The notes beneath the pieces were generated by a model. It was not told the origin of the DNA and searched no databases. It saw only the letters and a program-made list of their open reading frames with translations. This document shows positions 33,551-42,650 of a stretch of 60,237 nucleotides of DNA, in pieces. A program made the translations under genes and the position numbers. The first letter of the stretch is position 1, and each line of letters begins with the position of its first letter. This DNA is from DASVXQ01 sp036392615 (GTDB taxonomy: Bacteria; Actinomycetota; CALGFH01): positions 1 to 60,237 of the forward strand of contig DASVXQ010000087.1 of NCBI GenBank assembly GCA_036392615.1, in the 5' to 3' direction.

Positions 33551-33997
33551 ATGGTCGTCCCAAGTCAGCGAAGCGATCCGATGGCGGAGCACGGGCCGAC
33601 GATCCCGCGCGAGGCGGCGGGCGACGGCTGGGGCCTGGTGGTCTTCGCCGCCGTGATGATGATCCTGCTCGGCGTCTTCCACGCGCTGACCGGGCTGACG
33701 GCGATCCTCAAGGACCAGTTCTTCGTCTTCACGACGAGCAACTACCTGATCTCGGTCGACGTCACCGCCTGGGGCTGGATCCACCTGATCGGCGGGGCGA
33801 TCGTGGCCCTGGCCGGGTTCTCGGTGCTCAGGGGCGCGCTGTGGGCGCGGATGATCGGCATCCTGCTGGCCGCGCTGAGCGCGATCGCGAACTTCCTGTT
33901 CATTCCGTACTACCCGTTCTGGTCGCTGCTGATGATCGTCCTGGACGTGTTCGTGATCTGGGCGCTGGCCAGGCACGGACGGCGGGTTGCCGCCTGA
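33551..33997 (+). CDS. DUF7144 family membrane protein
   Basis: The 148-residue protein has four helices: GLVVFAAVMMILLGVFHALT, VTAWGWIHLIGGAIVALAGF, ARMIGILLAALSAIANFLFI and SLLMIVLDVFVIWALA. The pattern FAAVMMILLGVFHALTGLTA and the WGWIHLI motif are characteristic of DUF7144 proteins of Actinomycetota. The function is unknown. Starts at 33551 (GGGGGG upstream) and 33581 are both possible. The next gene is an MFS exporter on the same strand, 30 bases downstream. Confidence 0.8.
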   Translation: MVVPSQRSDPMAEHGPTIPREAAGDGWGLVVFAAVMMILLGVFHALTGLTAILKDQFFVFTTSNYLISVDVTAWGWIHLIGGAIVALAGFSVLRGALWARMIGILLAALSAIANFLFIPYYPFWSLLMIVLDVFVIWALARHGRRVAA

Positions 33998-34027
33998 CGG
34001 CGGCCGACCACCGGCTCGGGTGTCGTT

Positions 34028-35494
34028 GTGACCGGCAGCACCGCGGCCAGGCCCGTGCGCGCGTCCGGGTCGATGATCCTCCCGCTGGCGCTGGCGCAGT
34101 TCATCGCCAGCTACGCCGCCACGAACATGAACGTGGCCATCAGCACGATCGCCAAGGACCTCGGAACCACGGTGATCGGCGTCCAGACGACCATCACGCT
34201 GTTCACCCTCACCATGGCGTCGCTGATGATCCCCGGCAGCAAGCTGACCGACATCTGGGGGCGCAAGCGGTGCCTGCTGGCCGGCCTCGGCGTCTACGGG
34301 ATCGGCGCGCTGCTGGCGGCGCTCGCGCAGGGACTGGGCCTGATGATCTTCGGGTACTCGCTGCTCGAGGGCATCGGCTCCGCGCTGATGATCCCGCCGA
34401 TCTACATCCTGATCACCGTGGCGTTCGCCGACGTCGAGTCGCGGGCCAGGTACTTCGGCATCGTCAGCGGCGCGGGAGGGCTTGGCGCCGCCGCCGGACC
34501 GCTGATCGGCGGGCTGATCACCAGCGCGATCAGCTGGCGTGTCTCGTTCTTCGTCCAGGTCCTGGTGGTGGCGTGGATCCTGATGCTCGCCCGCCGGATC
34601 GCCGATCCACTCAGGCAAGGGCCCCGGCCACGCTTCGACCTGGTCGGGGCGGTCCTCTCCGCCGCGGGGCTGTTCTTCGTGGTGTTCGGCATCCTCCAGT
34701 CGGGCACCTACGGCTGGTTCGTCGCCCGCAAGGACTTCTCCATCGCCGGCACCGTGGTGCTGCCCAAGGGCGGCGTCTCCCCGGTCTGGCTGTTCGTCGC
34801 CATCGGCGCCCTGATCCTGGTCTGGTTCCTGCTCCACATCCGGTCGCGGGAACGCGCCGGCAAGGACCCGCTGGTGTCCATCCGGCTGTTCCGCAACCGG
34901 ATCTCCAACCTCGGGCTGGCGACGCAGACCATCCAATGGCTCACCTTGCAGGGGTCGTTCTTCGTCCTCTCGGTGTTCCTGCAACAGGTCCGCGGCTTCA
35001 ACGCCATCCAGACCGGCCTGATGCTCACGCCCGCGACCATCGGCATCCTGGCCTCCTCGGCGGCCGCGCAGCGGCTCGCGGAACGGCACTCCCAGCGGAC
35101 GCTGATCCGGACCGGCTTCGTGACGACCACCGTCGGCATGGCCCTGCTGCTGGCACTGGTACGGGACACCTCAGGCGTCTTCAGCTTCGTGCCCGGCCTG
35201 CTGCTGATGGGCCTCGGGGTCGGGACCATGCTGACCGCGTCGGTGAACCTGGTGCAGTCGAGCTTCCCCGAGGCCGACCAGGGCGACATCTCCGGGATAT
35301 CGCGGGGCGCCTCCAACCTCGGCTCCTCGCTCGGCACGGCGCTCGCCGGCTCCGTGCTGGTCGCGGCGTCCTTCCCCGGCGGGAGGCCGTTCGCGCTCGC
35401 GCTCGTCACCCTGGGCGTGATCGCGCTCATCGGCCTGGTCGCCGCGGTGCTCATCCCCCGCGAGCCGGCGCGGGAGGCCGCCCGGACGACCTAG
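34028..35494 (+). CDS. MFS transporter, DHA2/EmrB-QacA type
   Basis: The 488-residue protein has 12 to 14 hydrophobic helices and the MFS motif A GSKLTDIWGRKR at about residues 70-81, after LPLALAQFIASYAATNMNVA. The motif C-like region GAGGLGAAAGPLIGG is also present. The family exports drugs and hydrophobic compounds by proton antiport. It starts at a GTG at 34028. No adjacent regulator is seen, so its substrate is open. The helices FFVLSVFLQQVRGFNAIQTG and following are typical of DHA2. Confidence 0.9.
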   Translation: MTGSTAARPVRASGSMILPLALAQFIASYAATNMNVAISTIAKDLGTTVIGVQTTITLFTLTMASLMIPGSKLTDIWGRKRCLLAGLGVYGIGALLAALAQGLGLMIFGYSLLEGIGSALMIPPIYILITVAFADVESRARYFGIVSGAGGLGAAAGPLIGGLITSAISWRVSFFVQVLVVAWILMLARRIADPLRQGPRPRFDLVGAVLSAAGLFFVVFGILQSGTYGWFVARKDFSIAGTVVLPKGGVSPVWLFVAIGALILVWFLLHIRSRERAGKDPLVSIRLFRNRISNLGLATQTIQWLTLQGSFFVLSVFLQQVRGFNAIQTGLMLTPATIGILASSAAAQRLAERHSQRTLIRTGFVTTTVGMALLLALVRDTSGVFSFVPGLLLMGLGVGTMLTASVNLVQSSFPEADQGDISGISRGASNLGSSLGTALAGSVLVAASFPGGRPFALALVTLGVIALIGLVAAVLIPREPAREAARTT

Positions 35495-35627
35495 CGGGCG
35501 TCCCGGACCGTCCCCGGTCGGAAGTCGTGTAACGCACAAGCCCTCCAGTTCGGCCTTAGGGGTGGACAGAGGCGCGTCCCGCCATCCGTGCGCGGGAGCT
35601 CGCGGCCTCTGCCCAGGAGGAGGAGGC

Positions 35628-37481
35628 ATGCGAAATCTCCGACGAGCGCTGCTCGTCCTTGCGGCGGCGATGCTGCTCGCCCTACCGGCCGGCGGGGCCT
35701 TGGCGCTCAACCCGGACACCCGGGTGACCGTCGGCAGCCCGCCCTCGCCGTTCTCGCCGAACAAGCAGAACGAGCCGGCGGTGGCGATCGACGCCAACCA
35801 CCCCGCCGTGCTGGCGGCGGGCGCCAACGACAACATCGACATGGAGGCCTGCAACGCCGGTACCGACAACACCTGCCCGTTCACGGACGGCGTCGGCGTC
35901 TCGGGCGTGTCGTTCTCGTTCGACAGCGGCACCACCTGGTTCCAGCCCACCTACACCGGCTTCAGCGCGCGCAACTGCGTGGGCGCGCCGGGTGACAGCG
36001 ACCCGCCGTGTGCGCCGCGGGTCGGCCCGATCGGCACGCTGCCCGGCTACTTCGAGGCCGGTCTGGTCTCCGACGGCGACCCGGCGGTGGCCTTCGGTCC
36101 GGTGCTCCGCAACGGCAGCTTCTCCTGGGCCAACGGCTCGCGGCTGTACTACGCGAACCTGACCTCGAACTTCCCCGGCCGGCAGGGCTTCAAGGGGTTC
36201 GAGGCCATCGCCGTGTCGCGCATCGACGGGCCGGCGTCCACCGGGCTGACCCGGGCGGTCGTGTCCAACCAGGCCAACTGGCGGGCGCCGGTGATCGTCA
36301 GCAAGCAGAACTCGGCGCTGTTCTCCGACAAGGAGCAGGTCTGGGCGGACAACGCCTCCTCGAGCCCGTTCTTCGGCCACGCCTACATCTGCTACGCCGC
36401 GTTCCGGGGCCAGCAGAGCACCTCCCAGCCGCTGATCGTGGCGAACTCGAAGGACGGCGGGGACACCTGGGCCAACCACCAGGTCACCCCTGCCACCAAC
36501 AACACCAGCAGCCGCAACGGCTTCGGCCGGTCCGGCTGCTCCGTCCGCACCGACAGCCACGGCGTCGCCTACGCGTTCGCGTACCAGTTCGGCGTCGGGC
36601 TCCCCGGGCAGGGCCTCCAGCTGATGGCCACCTCCACCGATGGCGGCGACCACTGGACCAAGGCGCGCCCGATCTTCCCGGCGACCGACCTGTGCACCGC
36701 CTTCGAGCCGTCGATCGGCCGCTGCGTCGAGGACGGCATCGGCGGGGCGCGCGACGACCTCGGGCCCAGCCCCAGCGTCGACATCGCCAACGGCGCGCCC
36801 ACCGGGGCTGACGCCACCAACCAGATCGTCGACGCCTGGGCGGACGGCCGCGACGGCCTGAACCACGAGCACGTCATGTTCGCGGCCTCGACCAACGGAG
36901 GCGCCACCTGGACGGCCCCGCGGGTGATCGAGACCGCCGGCGACCGCGGTTACTACGCCGCGCCGGCGATCTCGCCGAACGGGCGCGACGTGTGGGTGGT
37001 CTACAACGCGTTCACCACGCCGTTCCGCAACAACACCACCTCGCCACGGAACCTGGTCGGCGTGGTCAAGCACGCCGACGTCGCCTCGGGCGGCGCCGTC
37101 GGAGCCTTCAGCCAGGTCCACCGGAGCCCCGGCGGCGATCCGAGGGGCTCGAGCCAGAACAACCTGGCCGCCGAGTTCCTGGGCGACTACGTCTACGCCG
37201 CGGCGACCCGCACCTACGGCGCGGCGGTCTGGAACGACGTCCGCAACGCCGCCGACTGCCCGGCCATCGACGCCTACCGACAGGCGCTCCATGACCAGGC
37301 GGTGGCGGTCGGCGCTCCCGTGGCCGACCCTGAGGAGCCTCGCGGCGAGGAGGACATGGTCCACCACGCGCAGAAGACCCAGGAGCCGGAGCCGGTCGCG
37401 CCGCCGGTGCAGCAGGCCTGCCCCGCCACCTTCGGCAACTCCGACATCTTCGGCGGCACTTACGCCGACCCGACCCCCTAG
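35628..37481 (+). CDS. Secreted sialidase-like (BNR/Asp-box) protein
   Basis: The 617-residue precursor has a signal peptide (ALLVLAAAMLLALPAGGALA). The mature protein shows at least four Asp boxes: FDSGTTW, SKDGGDTW, STDGGDHW and STNGGATW, spaced as in six-bladed sialidase-type propellers. No catalytic Arg triad can be confirmed, so glycan hydrolysis is not claimed. The C-terminus is acidic and disordered. AGGAGGAGGAGG lies just before the ATG at 35628. It is probably exported and binds or cleaves extracellular glycans or polymers. Confidence 0.82.
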   Translation: MRNLRRALLVLAAAMLLALPAGGALALNPDTRVTVGSPPSPFSPNKQNEPAVAIDANHPAVLAAGANDNIDMEACNAGTDNTCPFTDGVGVSGVSFSFDSGTTWFQPTYTGFSARNCVGAPGDSDPPCAPRVGPIGTLPGYFEAGLVSDGDPAVAFGPVLRNGSFSWANGSRLYYANLTSNFPGRQGFKGFEAIAVSRIDGPASTGLTRAVVSNQANWRAPVIVSKQNSALFSDKEQVWADNASSSPFFGHAYICYAAFRGQQSTSQPLIVANSKDGGDTWANHQVTPATNNTSSRNGFGRSGCSVRTDSHGVAYAFAYQFGVGLPGQGLQLMATSTDGGDHWTKARPIFPATDLCTAFEPSIGRCVEDGIGGARDDLGPSPSVDIANGAPTGADATNQIVDAWADGRDGLNHEHVMFAASTNGGATWTAPRVIETAGDRGYYAAPAISPNGRDVWVVYNAFTTPFRNNTTSPRNLVGVVKHADVASGGAVGAFSQVHRSPGGDPRGSSQNNLAAEFLGDYVYAAATRTYGAAVWNDVRNAADCPAIDAYRQALHDQAVAVGAPVADPEEPRGEEDMVHHAQKTQEPEPVAPPVQQACPATFGNSDIFGGTYADPTP

Positions 37482-37620
37482 AGTGCCGGTCATGGATACG
37501 GCGCCGCATGCAGCATCTGACCATCCCCGCAGCGCCGAGGCTTGCGCGCCGCCCCCGGCGGCCACGCATCACCTAGAAATGGATCCTCGGCCGGTGCTCT
37601 AGGCCCTGACCCGCAAGAGA

Positions 37621-37661
37621 AGCGGCCAGGCTGCCCTCACCCCTGAGGCAGCCTGGCCGCT
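37621..37661. terminator. Strong 15-bp hairpin between convergent genes
   Basis: AGCGGCCAGGCTGCC (37621-37635) and GGCAGCCTGGCCGCT (37647-37661) form a perfect 15-bp stem with an 11-base loop. It lies in the otherwise empty 206-base gap between the sialidase-like gene and the convergent anti-sigma-like gene. Confidence 0.8.
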
Positions 37662-37687
37662 GTGTTGAACGACCAGGATCCGGTCGG

Positions 37688-38530
37688 TCAGTGCTTCGGG
37701 TTGGGCCGGGTCGACGGCGGCACGCCACCGTTCCCCTGACCTTGGCCCTGGCCTCCGCCGTTGCCCTGGCCGGAGCCCTGGCCGGAGCCCTGGCCCTGGC
37801 CGTGCTCGGCGTCGGTGGTGGGCGGCTTGGAAGACTGGCCCTGCTGGCCGTGGCCACCGCTGGAGATGACGTCGGCGCAGTACTCGGCGATCCTGCCGGC
37901 GCCGCCGGCCGCCTCGGCGAGCGCCTGGAATGCGGTGGCGTCGAACTTCTTGCCATTCTCGCCGCCCTGACCGGCCGCCCAGGCGCGGCAGAGGCCCGCC
38001 TTGGCGGCGCCGGTCGCGTCCGGTCCGGTCGGGTGGTGACCGGACGTGGTGGAGCTCTTGTCGCCCGCCGTCTGGGCGGCGTGGTCGTCGGGGCCCGGGA
38101 CTCCGGCGCCGCCCAGCATCTGGTGCGCGACGCGCTGGGCTGGGTCCGGGAGGGTGCCGGTCGCGGCGCCGGCGACGCCTGCCAGCGACAGCGCGGCGAT
38201 CGTCGCCGCGGCCGCGAGCTTGAAGCTGACGAATCTGGTCAGCACTGGTTGCCTCCGAGGGGCTGCTCGATGGGGGATCGAGCGCGCCACCGCGGTGAAG
38301 GCGGCCACCGCCTGGCGCTCGCCGGCCAGCTCGTCGGGGCTCGGCGGCGCGGCGGCCGCCGCCAGCACCATCGCCGCACGCCGGTAGTCGGGGGGTGCGT
38401 CGGCGGGGTGCAGTTGCCCGGCGAGCAGACGCTCGGCCGTGCCCTCGTCGAGGGCCAGGGGGTCGGGACCGAAGCCCGATGGTGGTCGCAGGTGGCGCAT
38501 CTCGTCGTCCAGAGCGTCCTCGTCGCTCAT
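37688..38530 (-). CDS. Membrane partner of the ECF sigma factor, Gln/Gly-rich tail
   Basis: The 280-residue protein has a soluble N-terminus, one membrane helix (FKLAAAATIAALSLAGVAGA, about residues 102-121) and an extracytoplasmic region. The latter contains the LCRAWAAGQGG ... AFQALAEAAGGAGRIAEYC domain, with two Cys that could form a disulfide. It ends in a low-complexity GQG/GNG repeat. Its ATG overlaps the sigma factor stop by 4 bases, so it is the probable regulator of that sigma factor, although it has no classical zinc anti-sigma motif. Similar sigma-plus-membrane-protein pairs are common in Actinomycetota. Confidence 0.78.
   Translation of the reverse strand: MSDEDALDDEMRHLRPPSGFGPDPLALDEGTAERLLAGQLHPADAPPDYRRAAMVLAAAAAPPSPDELAGERQAVAAFTAVARSIPHRAAPRRQPVLTRFVSFKLAAAATIAALSLAGVAGAATGTLPDPAQRVAHQMLGGAGVPGPDDHAAQTAGDKSSTTSGHHPTGPDATGAAKAGLCRAWAAGQGGENGKKFDATAFQALAEAAGGAGRIAEYCADVISSGGHGQQGQSSKPPTTDAEHGQGQGSGQGSGQGNGGGQGQGQGNGGVPPSTRPNPKH
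37763..37796 (+). repeat. 12-bp tandem repeat coding a Gly/Gln tail
   Basis: GCCCTGGCCGGA occurs twice in tandem (37763-37774, 37775-37786) with a partial third copy. On the coding strand it gives the repeating SGQG tail of the sigma-partner protein. Length variation between strains is likely. Confidence 0.75.
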
Positions 38531-39105
38531 TGCGTTACCGCACCTCCCCGGCCCGAGGCGTGGACGCCGCCTTCGAGCCGCTCGGCGAGCCGCCGCAGGC
38601 CGCGGTGGGACAGCACCCGGACGGTCCCGGGCCGCTTGGCGACGATCGCGGCGACCTGGGCTACGTCGAGGCCGCCCACGATGCGCAGGGCCACCACCTC
38701 GGCCTGGTCGGGCGGCAGGCTGCCGATCAGCGCCAGCGCGGCCCTGGTCGAGATGGCCGTGAGCGCGGCGTCGGCGGCGTCGCCCGCGTCGGAGCGGTCG
38801 GGGAAGGCCTCCGGCGGCACCGGGACGACCGGCTGGCGCGCCTCGCGCCGCCGCAGGTCCACCATCCGGTGGCGCGCGACCGTGAACACCCAGGAGCGGA
38901 AGCCCGCCTCGCCGCCCTCGAACCGGTCGAGCCCGCGGGCCACCTCCAGCCAGGTCTCGGCGGCGAGGTCCTCGCAGACCGCCGGCGCGATCACCCGCAG
39001 GTAGCGCAGCAGGGGCGGCTGGAGGTCCCGGTACAGGACCGCGAATGCCCGCTCGTCGCCATGCTTGGCGGCGGCGAGGATGGCGTCGAAGTCCGCACCG
39101 ATCAT
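38527..39105 (-). CDS. ECF-family RNA polymerase sigma factor
   Basis: The 192-residue protein has sigma region 2 (AFAVLYRDLQPPLLRYLRVI, DLAAETWLEVARGLDRF, FRSWVFTVARHRMVDLRR) and region 4 (GSLPPDQAEVVALRIVGGLD, VAQVAAIVAKRPGTVRVLSH). I start at the ATG at 39105, where family similarity begins; an open frame continues to 39294. It should direct transcription of an extracytoplasmic stress regulon. The membrane partner is coupled downstream, and the secreted DUF1906 protein is divergent, about 190 bases away. Confidence 0.93.
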   Translation of the reverse strand: MIGADFDAILAAAKHGDERAFAVLYRDLQPPLLRYLRVIAPAVCEDLAAETWLEVARGLDRFEGGEAGFRSWVFTVARHRMVDLRRREARQPVVPVPPEAFPDRSDAGDAADAALTAISTRAALALIGSLPPDQAEVVALRIVGGLDVAQVAAIVAKRPGTVRVLSHRGLRRLAERLEGGVHASGRGGAVTQ

Positions 39106-39293
39106 CGTCGGGGCAGGCTCCCGGGTGGTGCCGTGGCTGTCAAATCGCCCCGATCGGTGCGGTCTGGCGGCGATGCCGGATCGCGGTCGGCACAGGTCAT
39201 TCGCCGGCCCCGTAACGCTTCGGCCGCCGGCTGCGCTCTGGACGGGCGGAGGGTGGCGCCGCTCCGGCCTGCCCGCGTGCTCGTGGAGGGTCA

Positions 39294-41573
39294 ATGGGCG
39301 GACGGCTCGGACATGGAAGACTTCGTTGGCTGGCGACCGTGTGCGTGCTGGTCGCCGTGGGGGGACTGGTCTCCTCGGCCAAGTCGGCCCTGTCCGAGCC
39401 CACCAAGCGGGTCACCTACAAGGGCTACCGGATCGAGGTGCCGGACTCCTGGCGGGTGGTGGACTTGGCGCGCGATCCCGGCGCCTGCGTCCGCTTCGAC
39501 GTCCACGCCGTGTACCTGGGGCATCCGGGGACGCAGTCGTCCTGCCCCGCGCGGGTGCTGGGCCGGACCGAGGCGTTGCTGGTGGAGCCGATCGACCGGA
39601 CCTCCAGGGCCCGCGCCGGCGGTGCGGCCGTATGGGCCCCGAAGGGCAAGGCCGCCGCGGCGGTCCCGACCCGCACCAGCCACGAGGTGACCATCGGCGT
39701 GAGCCAGGCCGGCGTGCTGGTGACCGCGTCCTACGGCAGCGACCCGGCGACCCTGGACGGGATCGTTGGCAGCGCAACGCTCACCTCGGATGCCCAGCCC
39801 CCGACCGAGCTGACGGCCACGACCACCGCCGCCACCTCGGTGGTCGTGCCGAAGACCTTCAACGGCCTCGGGTTCGACGCCTGCAGCGCGCCGCCCCCGG
39901 AGTTGATGCAGGCGTGGCTGACCTCGTCGCCCTACCGCGCCGTGGGCGTCTACATCGGCGGCGTCAGCCGCGCCTGCCCGCAGCCGAACCTGACCGCCGC
40001 CTGGGTCGACCAGCAGGTGAGCAGCGGCTGGAACCTGATGCCGCTCTACGTCGGGCCCCAGGCGCCCTGCAACAGGTTCATCAACCGCATCGACCCCGCC
40101 AACCCGGCCGCCCAGGCCCGAGCGGCGGCAGAGGACGCGGTGGTCAGCGCCGGCTCCCTCGGCATGGCCGCCGGCAGCGTCCTGTACTACGACATGGAGG
40201 GCTACTCCCCCCTGGACACTGACACGACCTGCCGCGCCACGGTGCTGAGCTTCCTCAGCAACTGGTCCACGCGGCTGCACGAGCTGGGCTACAAGTCAGG
40301 CGTCTACTCGAGCGCCGGCTCCGGGATCAGCGACCTGGTCAGTGTGTACAACAGCACGACCTTCGTGCGGCCCGACCACGTCTGGTTCGCCCACTGGGGC
40401 ACCGCCGCCAACGCGTCGGACCCGGCCATCCCCAGCACCTACTGGGCGGACCACCAGCGGATCAAGCAGTACCAGGGCGGTCACGACGAGACCTGGCCCG
40501 CGGAAGGCGGGGTCACCCTCAACGTCGACAACGACTACCTCGACGTGGCCACGAGCGAGGCGCCGCCGCCACCGCCGGTCGACGATGGCGACCAGGACGG
40601 CCCCGCGGTGGTCACCGTCGGCACAGAGCTGCACGCCTTCGCCCGCGGCACCGACAAGCGGCTCTACGAGGCGGCCTACCGCTCGGGCAAGTGGTCCAGC
40701 TGGTCAGCGCTCGGCACGCAGACCTTCGCCGGCAGCCCGTCGGCGATCCGCTACTCGACCGGCATCAACCTGTACGCGCGCGGCACCGACCAGCGCGTCT
40801 ACGAGCGGTACCTGCGCTCCGGCTCCGCCTGGTCCAACTGGGCGCCCCGCAGCGGCCTGGCGGTGGCGGGCGACCCGGTGGCGGTGACCGACGGCACCAG
40901 CATCAGCGTGCTCGCGCGCGGCGCCGACCAGCGGCTGTACGACACCACCTTCCGCCCGGCCACGCGCTGGTCGGCCTGGACGGCGCACCCCGGCATCGCG
41001 GCCGCCGGGAACCCCGGGGTGATGAACCTGGGCAGCGAGTTCCACGTGTTCGTGCGGGGCACCGACAGCGCGCTGTACGAGACCTACTACCGGCCAGGCT
41101 TCGGCTGGTCGAGCTGGACGCCCCACGCGGGCCGGACGGTGGTCGGCGACCCCACGGCGGTCAGGTACGGCAGCGGCGGCATCAACCTGTTCGTGCGCGG
41201 CACCGACCAACGGCTCTACGAGACCTATTTCCGGCCGGCGACCGGCTGGTCGAGCTGGGGGAGGCACGGCGGCGCGGCGCTCGACGGGGATCCGCTGGCG
41301 CTGGTCTACGGGACGGAGCTCCACGTGTTCGCGCGCACCACCGACGACGTGCTGGTCGAGAGCTTCTACCGTTCGGGCGCCCGCTGGACCGCGTGGGCGC
41401 CGCACGGCGGCGTGACCGCGGTCGGCACCCCGGCGGCCGTGCTCTATGGCAGCGGCGGCATCAACCTGTACATGCGCGGCAGCGGCAACCGCCTCTACGA
41501 GACCTACTTCCGGCCGACCACCGGCTGGTCGGCCTGGCACGTCAAGGGCGGCACCGCGGTCGCCATCGCCTGA
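39294..41573 (+). CDS. Secreted DUF1906 (glycoside-hydrolase-like) protein with seven-repeat propeller-like domain
   Basis: The 759-residue precursor begins with a signal peptide (LATVCVLVAVGGLVSS). Residues about 40-165 form an unassigned domain. A DUF1906 module follows, roughly 190-418, starting FNGLGFDACSAPPPELMQAW with YYDMEGYSPL in the active-site-like strand and GYKSGVYSSAGSG; this fold is related to GH25-type lysozymes. The remainder consists of seven repeats of about 47 residues, each with a core like RGTDQRLYETYFRPATGWSS followed by W. They resemble PLL-type seven-bladed lectin propellers. It is probably a secreted cell-wall or glycan-binding enzyme. A GTG or ATG start at 39294 is assumed. 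Confidence 0.85.
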   Translation: MGGRLGHGRLRWLATVCVLVAVGGLVSSAKSALSEPTKRVTYKGYRIEVPDSWRVVDLARDPGACVRFDVHAVYLGHPGTQSSCPARVLGRTEALLVEPIDRTSRARAGGAAVWAPKGKAAAAVPTRTSHEVTIGVSQAGVLVTASYGSDPATLDGIVGSATLTSDAQPPTELTATTTAATSVVVPKTFNGLGFDACSAPPPELMQAWLTSSPYRAVGVYIGGVSRACPQPNLTAAWVDQQVSSGWNLMPLYVGPQAPCNRFINRIDPANPAAQARAAAEDAVVSAGSLGMAAGSVLYYDMEGYSPLDTDTTCRATVLSFLSNWSTRLHELGYKSGVYSSAGSGISDLVSVYNSTTFVRPDHVWFAHWGTAANASDPAIPSTYWADHQRIKQYQGGHDETWPAEGGVTLNVDNDYLDVATSEAPPPPPVDDGDQDGPAVVTVGTELHAFARGTDKRLYEAAYRSGKWSSWSALGTQTFAGSPSAIRYSTGINLYARGTDQRVYERYLRSGSAWSNWAPRSGLAVAGDPVAVTDGTSISVLARGADQRLYDTTFRPATRWSAWTAHPGIAAAGNPGVMNLGSEFHVFVRGTDSALYETYYRPGFGWSSWTPHAGRTVVGDPTAVRYGSGGINLFVRGTDQRLYETYFRPATGWSSWGRHGGAALDGDPLALVYGTELHVFARTTDDVLVESFYRSGARWTAWAPHGGVTAVGTPAAVLYGSGGINLYMRGSGNRLYETYFRPTTGWSAWHVKGGTAVAIA

Positions 41574-41579
41574 CCGGCC

Positions 41580-42197
41580 TCAGGCGCGCCGGGGGTCGGC
41601 GGGGTCCTTGCCTTGGGGCGCGACCCGCTCGGCGGCGGTCCGGGCGTGGTCGGCCTCGGCCCGGTAATAGGCCAGCCCCCACTCCGCGACCAGCGCCGGG
41701 AAGCGGAACTGCGGGTCGTCGCCGAGGTCCTCGCGGATCGCGCGCAGCTCGGTGAGGGTCTTCTCGAGCGCCCGGGTGTACTCGCTGAGGATCTCCTGGA
41801 GCCGCTCGGGGCGGCCCAGGTGCCCGAAGAACAGCCGCAGGGCCACCGAGTGCTTCAGCACGGTCGGCTCCAGCGGGACCTGGTCGAACCATCGGCGCGC
41901 CTCGGCCAGTCCCGCCTCGGTGATGCGGTAGAGGCGCTTGTCCGGGCGGTGCTCCTGCACGACCTTGCGGGAGGTCACCAGGCCGCGTTCCTCGAGCCGG
42001 CGCAGCTCCGCGTAGATCTGGCTGTGCGCCGGGCTCCAGTAGAAGAAGCGCAGGTTCTGCGCCCACTGCCAGAGGTCGTAGCCCGACAGCTCCCGGCCGA
42101 GCGACAGCAGCCCCAGCACGGCATGGGCGGTGTTGGGCAGCCCCTCCGGTCGTCCGCGCACGCGCCGCTCCTCGACCCGACTATGACTAATTGACAT
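41580..42197 (-). CDS. PadR family transcriptional regulator
   Basis: The 205-residue protein has the PadR winged helix (AVLGLLSLGRELSGYDLWQW, SQIYAELRRLEERGLVTSRK) and a C-terminal Vir-like helical domain (LRLFFGHLGRPERLQEILSE). It is divergent from a VOC protein gene, and the gap carries several ATATGAC half-sites, so it most likely controls both. The C-terminal half differs strongly from the other two PadR proteins in the window, so ligand specificity differs. Confidence 0.9.
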   Translation of the reverse strand: MSISHSRVEERRVRGRPEGLPNTAHAVLGLLSLGRELSGYDLWQWAQNLRFFYWSPAHSQIYAELRRLEERGLVTSRKVVQEHRPDKRLYRITEAGLAEARRWFDQVPLEPTVLKHSVALRLFFGHLGRPERLQEILSEYTRALEKTLTELRAIREDLGDDPQFRFPALVAEWGLAYYRAEADHARTAAERVAPQGKDPADPRRA

Positions 42198-42248
42198 ATG
42201 ACTGACAGCGATGTTACAACAACCAAGCCATATGACGGATAGTCATAT
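42183..42248 (+). promoter_or_regulatory. Operator array and promoter between PadR and VOC genes
   Basis: TATGAC half-sites occur at about 42183-42188, 42197-42202 and 42231-42236. The last forms a perfect inverted repeat, ATATGAC-GGATA-GTCATAT, at 42230-42248. TTGACA at 42191 with TACAAC 18 bases later could be the VOC promoter. The dyad lies directly upstream of the GAGGAGGGG ribosome site of the VOC gene. Confidence 0.6.
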
Positions 42249-42261
42249 CGAGGAGGGGCGG

Positions 42262-42642
42262 ATGATCAGCCACGTCAGCGTCGTCACCGTGTACGTCAAC
42301 GATCAGGAGCGCGCCCGCGCCTTCTACACCGACAAGCTCGGCTTCGAGGTTCGCCGCGACGACCCGATGTCGGAGAGCGCCCGCTGGCTCGAGGTGGCCC
42401 CCAAGGGTCTCCACTCGCCCCGCGTCGTGCTCTACAAGGCGGAGGGCCAGTGGGAGGGCCGCGCCGGCGGCTTCCAGTCGTTCGTCTTCGCCACCCCGGA
42501 CGTCAACGCCACCTACCAGGAGCTGAGCGGCCGCGGGGTCGAGTTCACCGCGCCGCCCAAGCAGGAGCCCTGGGGCATGTGGGCGCAGTTCAAGGACCAG
42601 GACGGCAACGAGTTCGGCCTCTTCGAGGAGCCGGCTCCGTAG
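42262..42642 (+). CDS. VOC family protein under PadR control
   Basis: The 126-residue glyoxalase-fold protein begins HVSVVTVYVNDQERARAFYT with the DKLGFEVRRD helix-strand turn, and ends WAQFKDQDGNEFGLFEEP. GAGGAGGGG lies upstream of the ATG at 42262. The metal-site residues are spread through the two repeats as in other VOC proteins. A PadR regulator is divergent and operators lie between them. This suggests a detoxification or resistance function induced by the PadR ligand. Confidence 0.88.
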   Translation: MISHVSVVTVYVNDQERARAFYTDKLGFEVRRDDPMSESARWLEVAPKGLHSPRVVLYKAEGQWEGRAGGFQSFVFATPDVNATYQELSGRGVEFTAPPKQEPWGMWAQFKDQDGNEFGLFEEPAP

Positions 42643-42650
42643 CCGAGGCT

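Noticed and set aside
37735..37800. Short repeats that could suggest a CRISPR array
   Set aside because: The 12-bp unit lacks unique spacers and encodes a Gly/Gln-rich protein tail.
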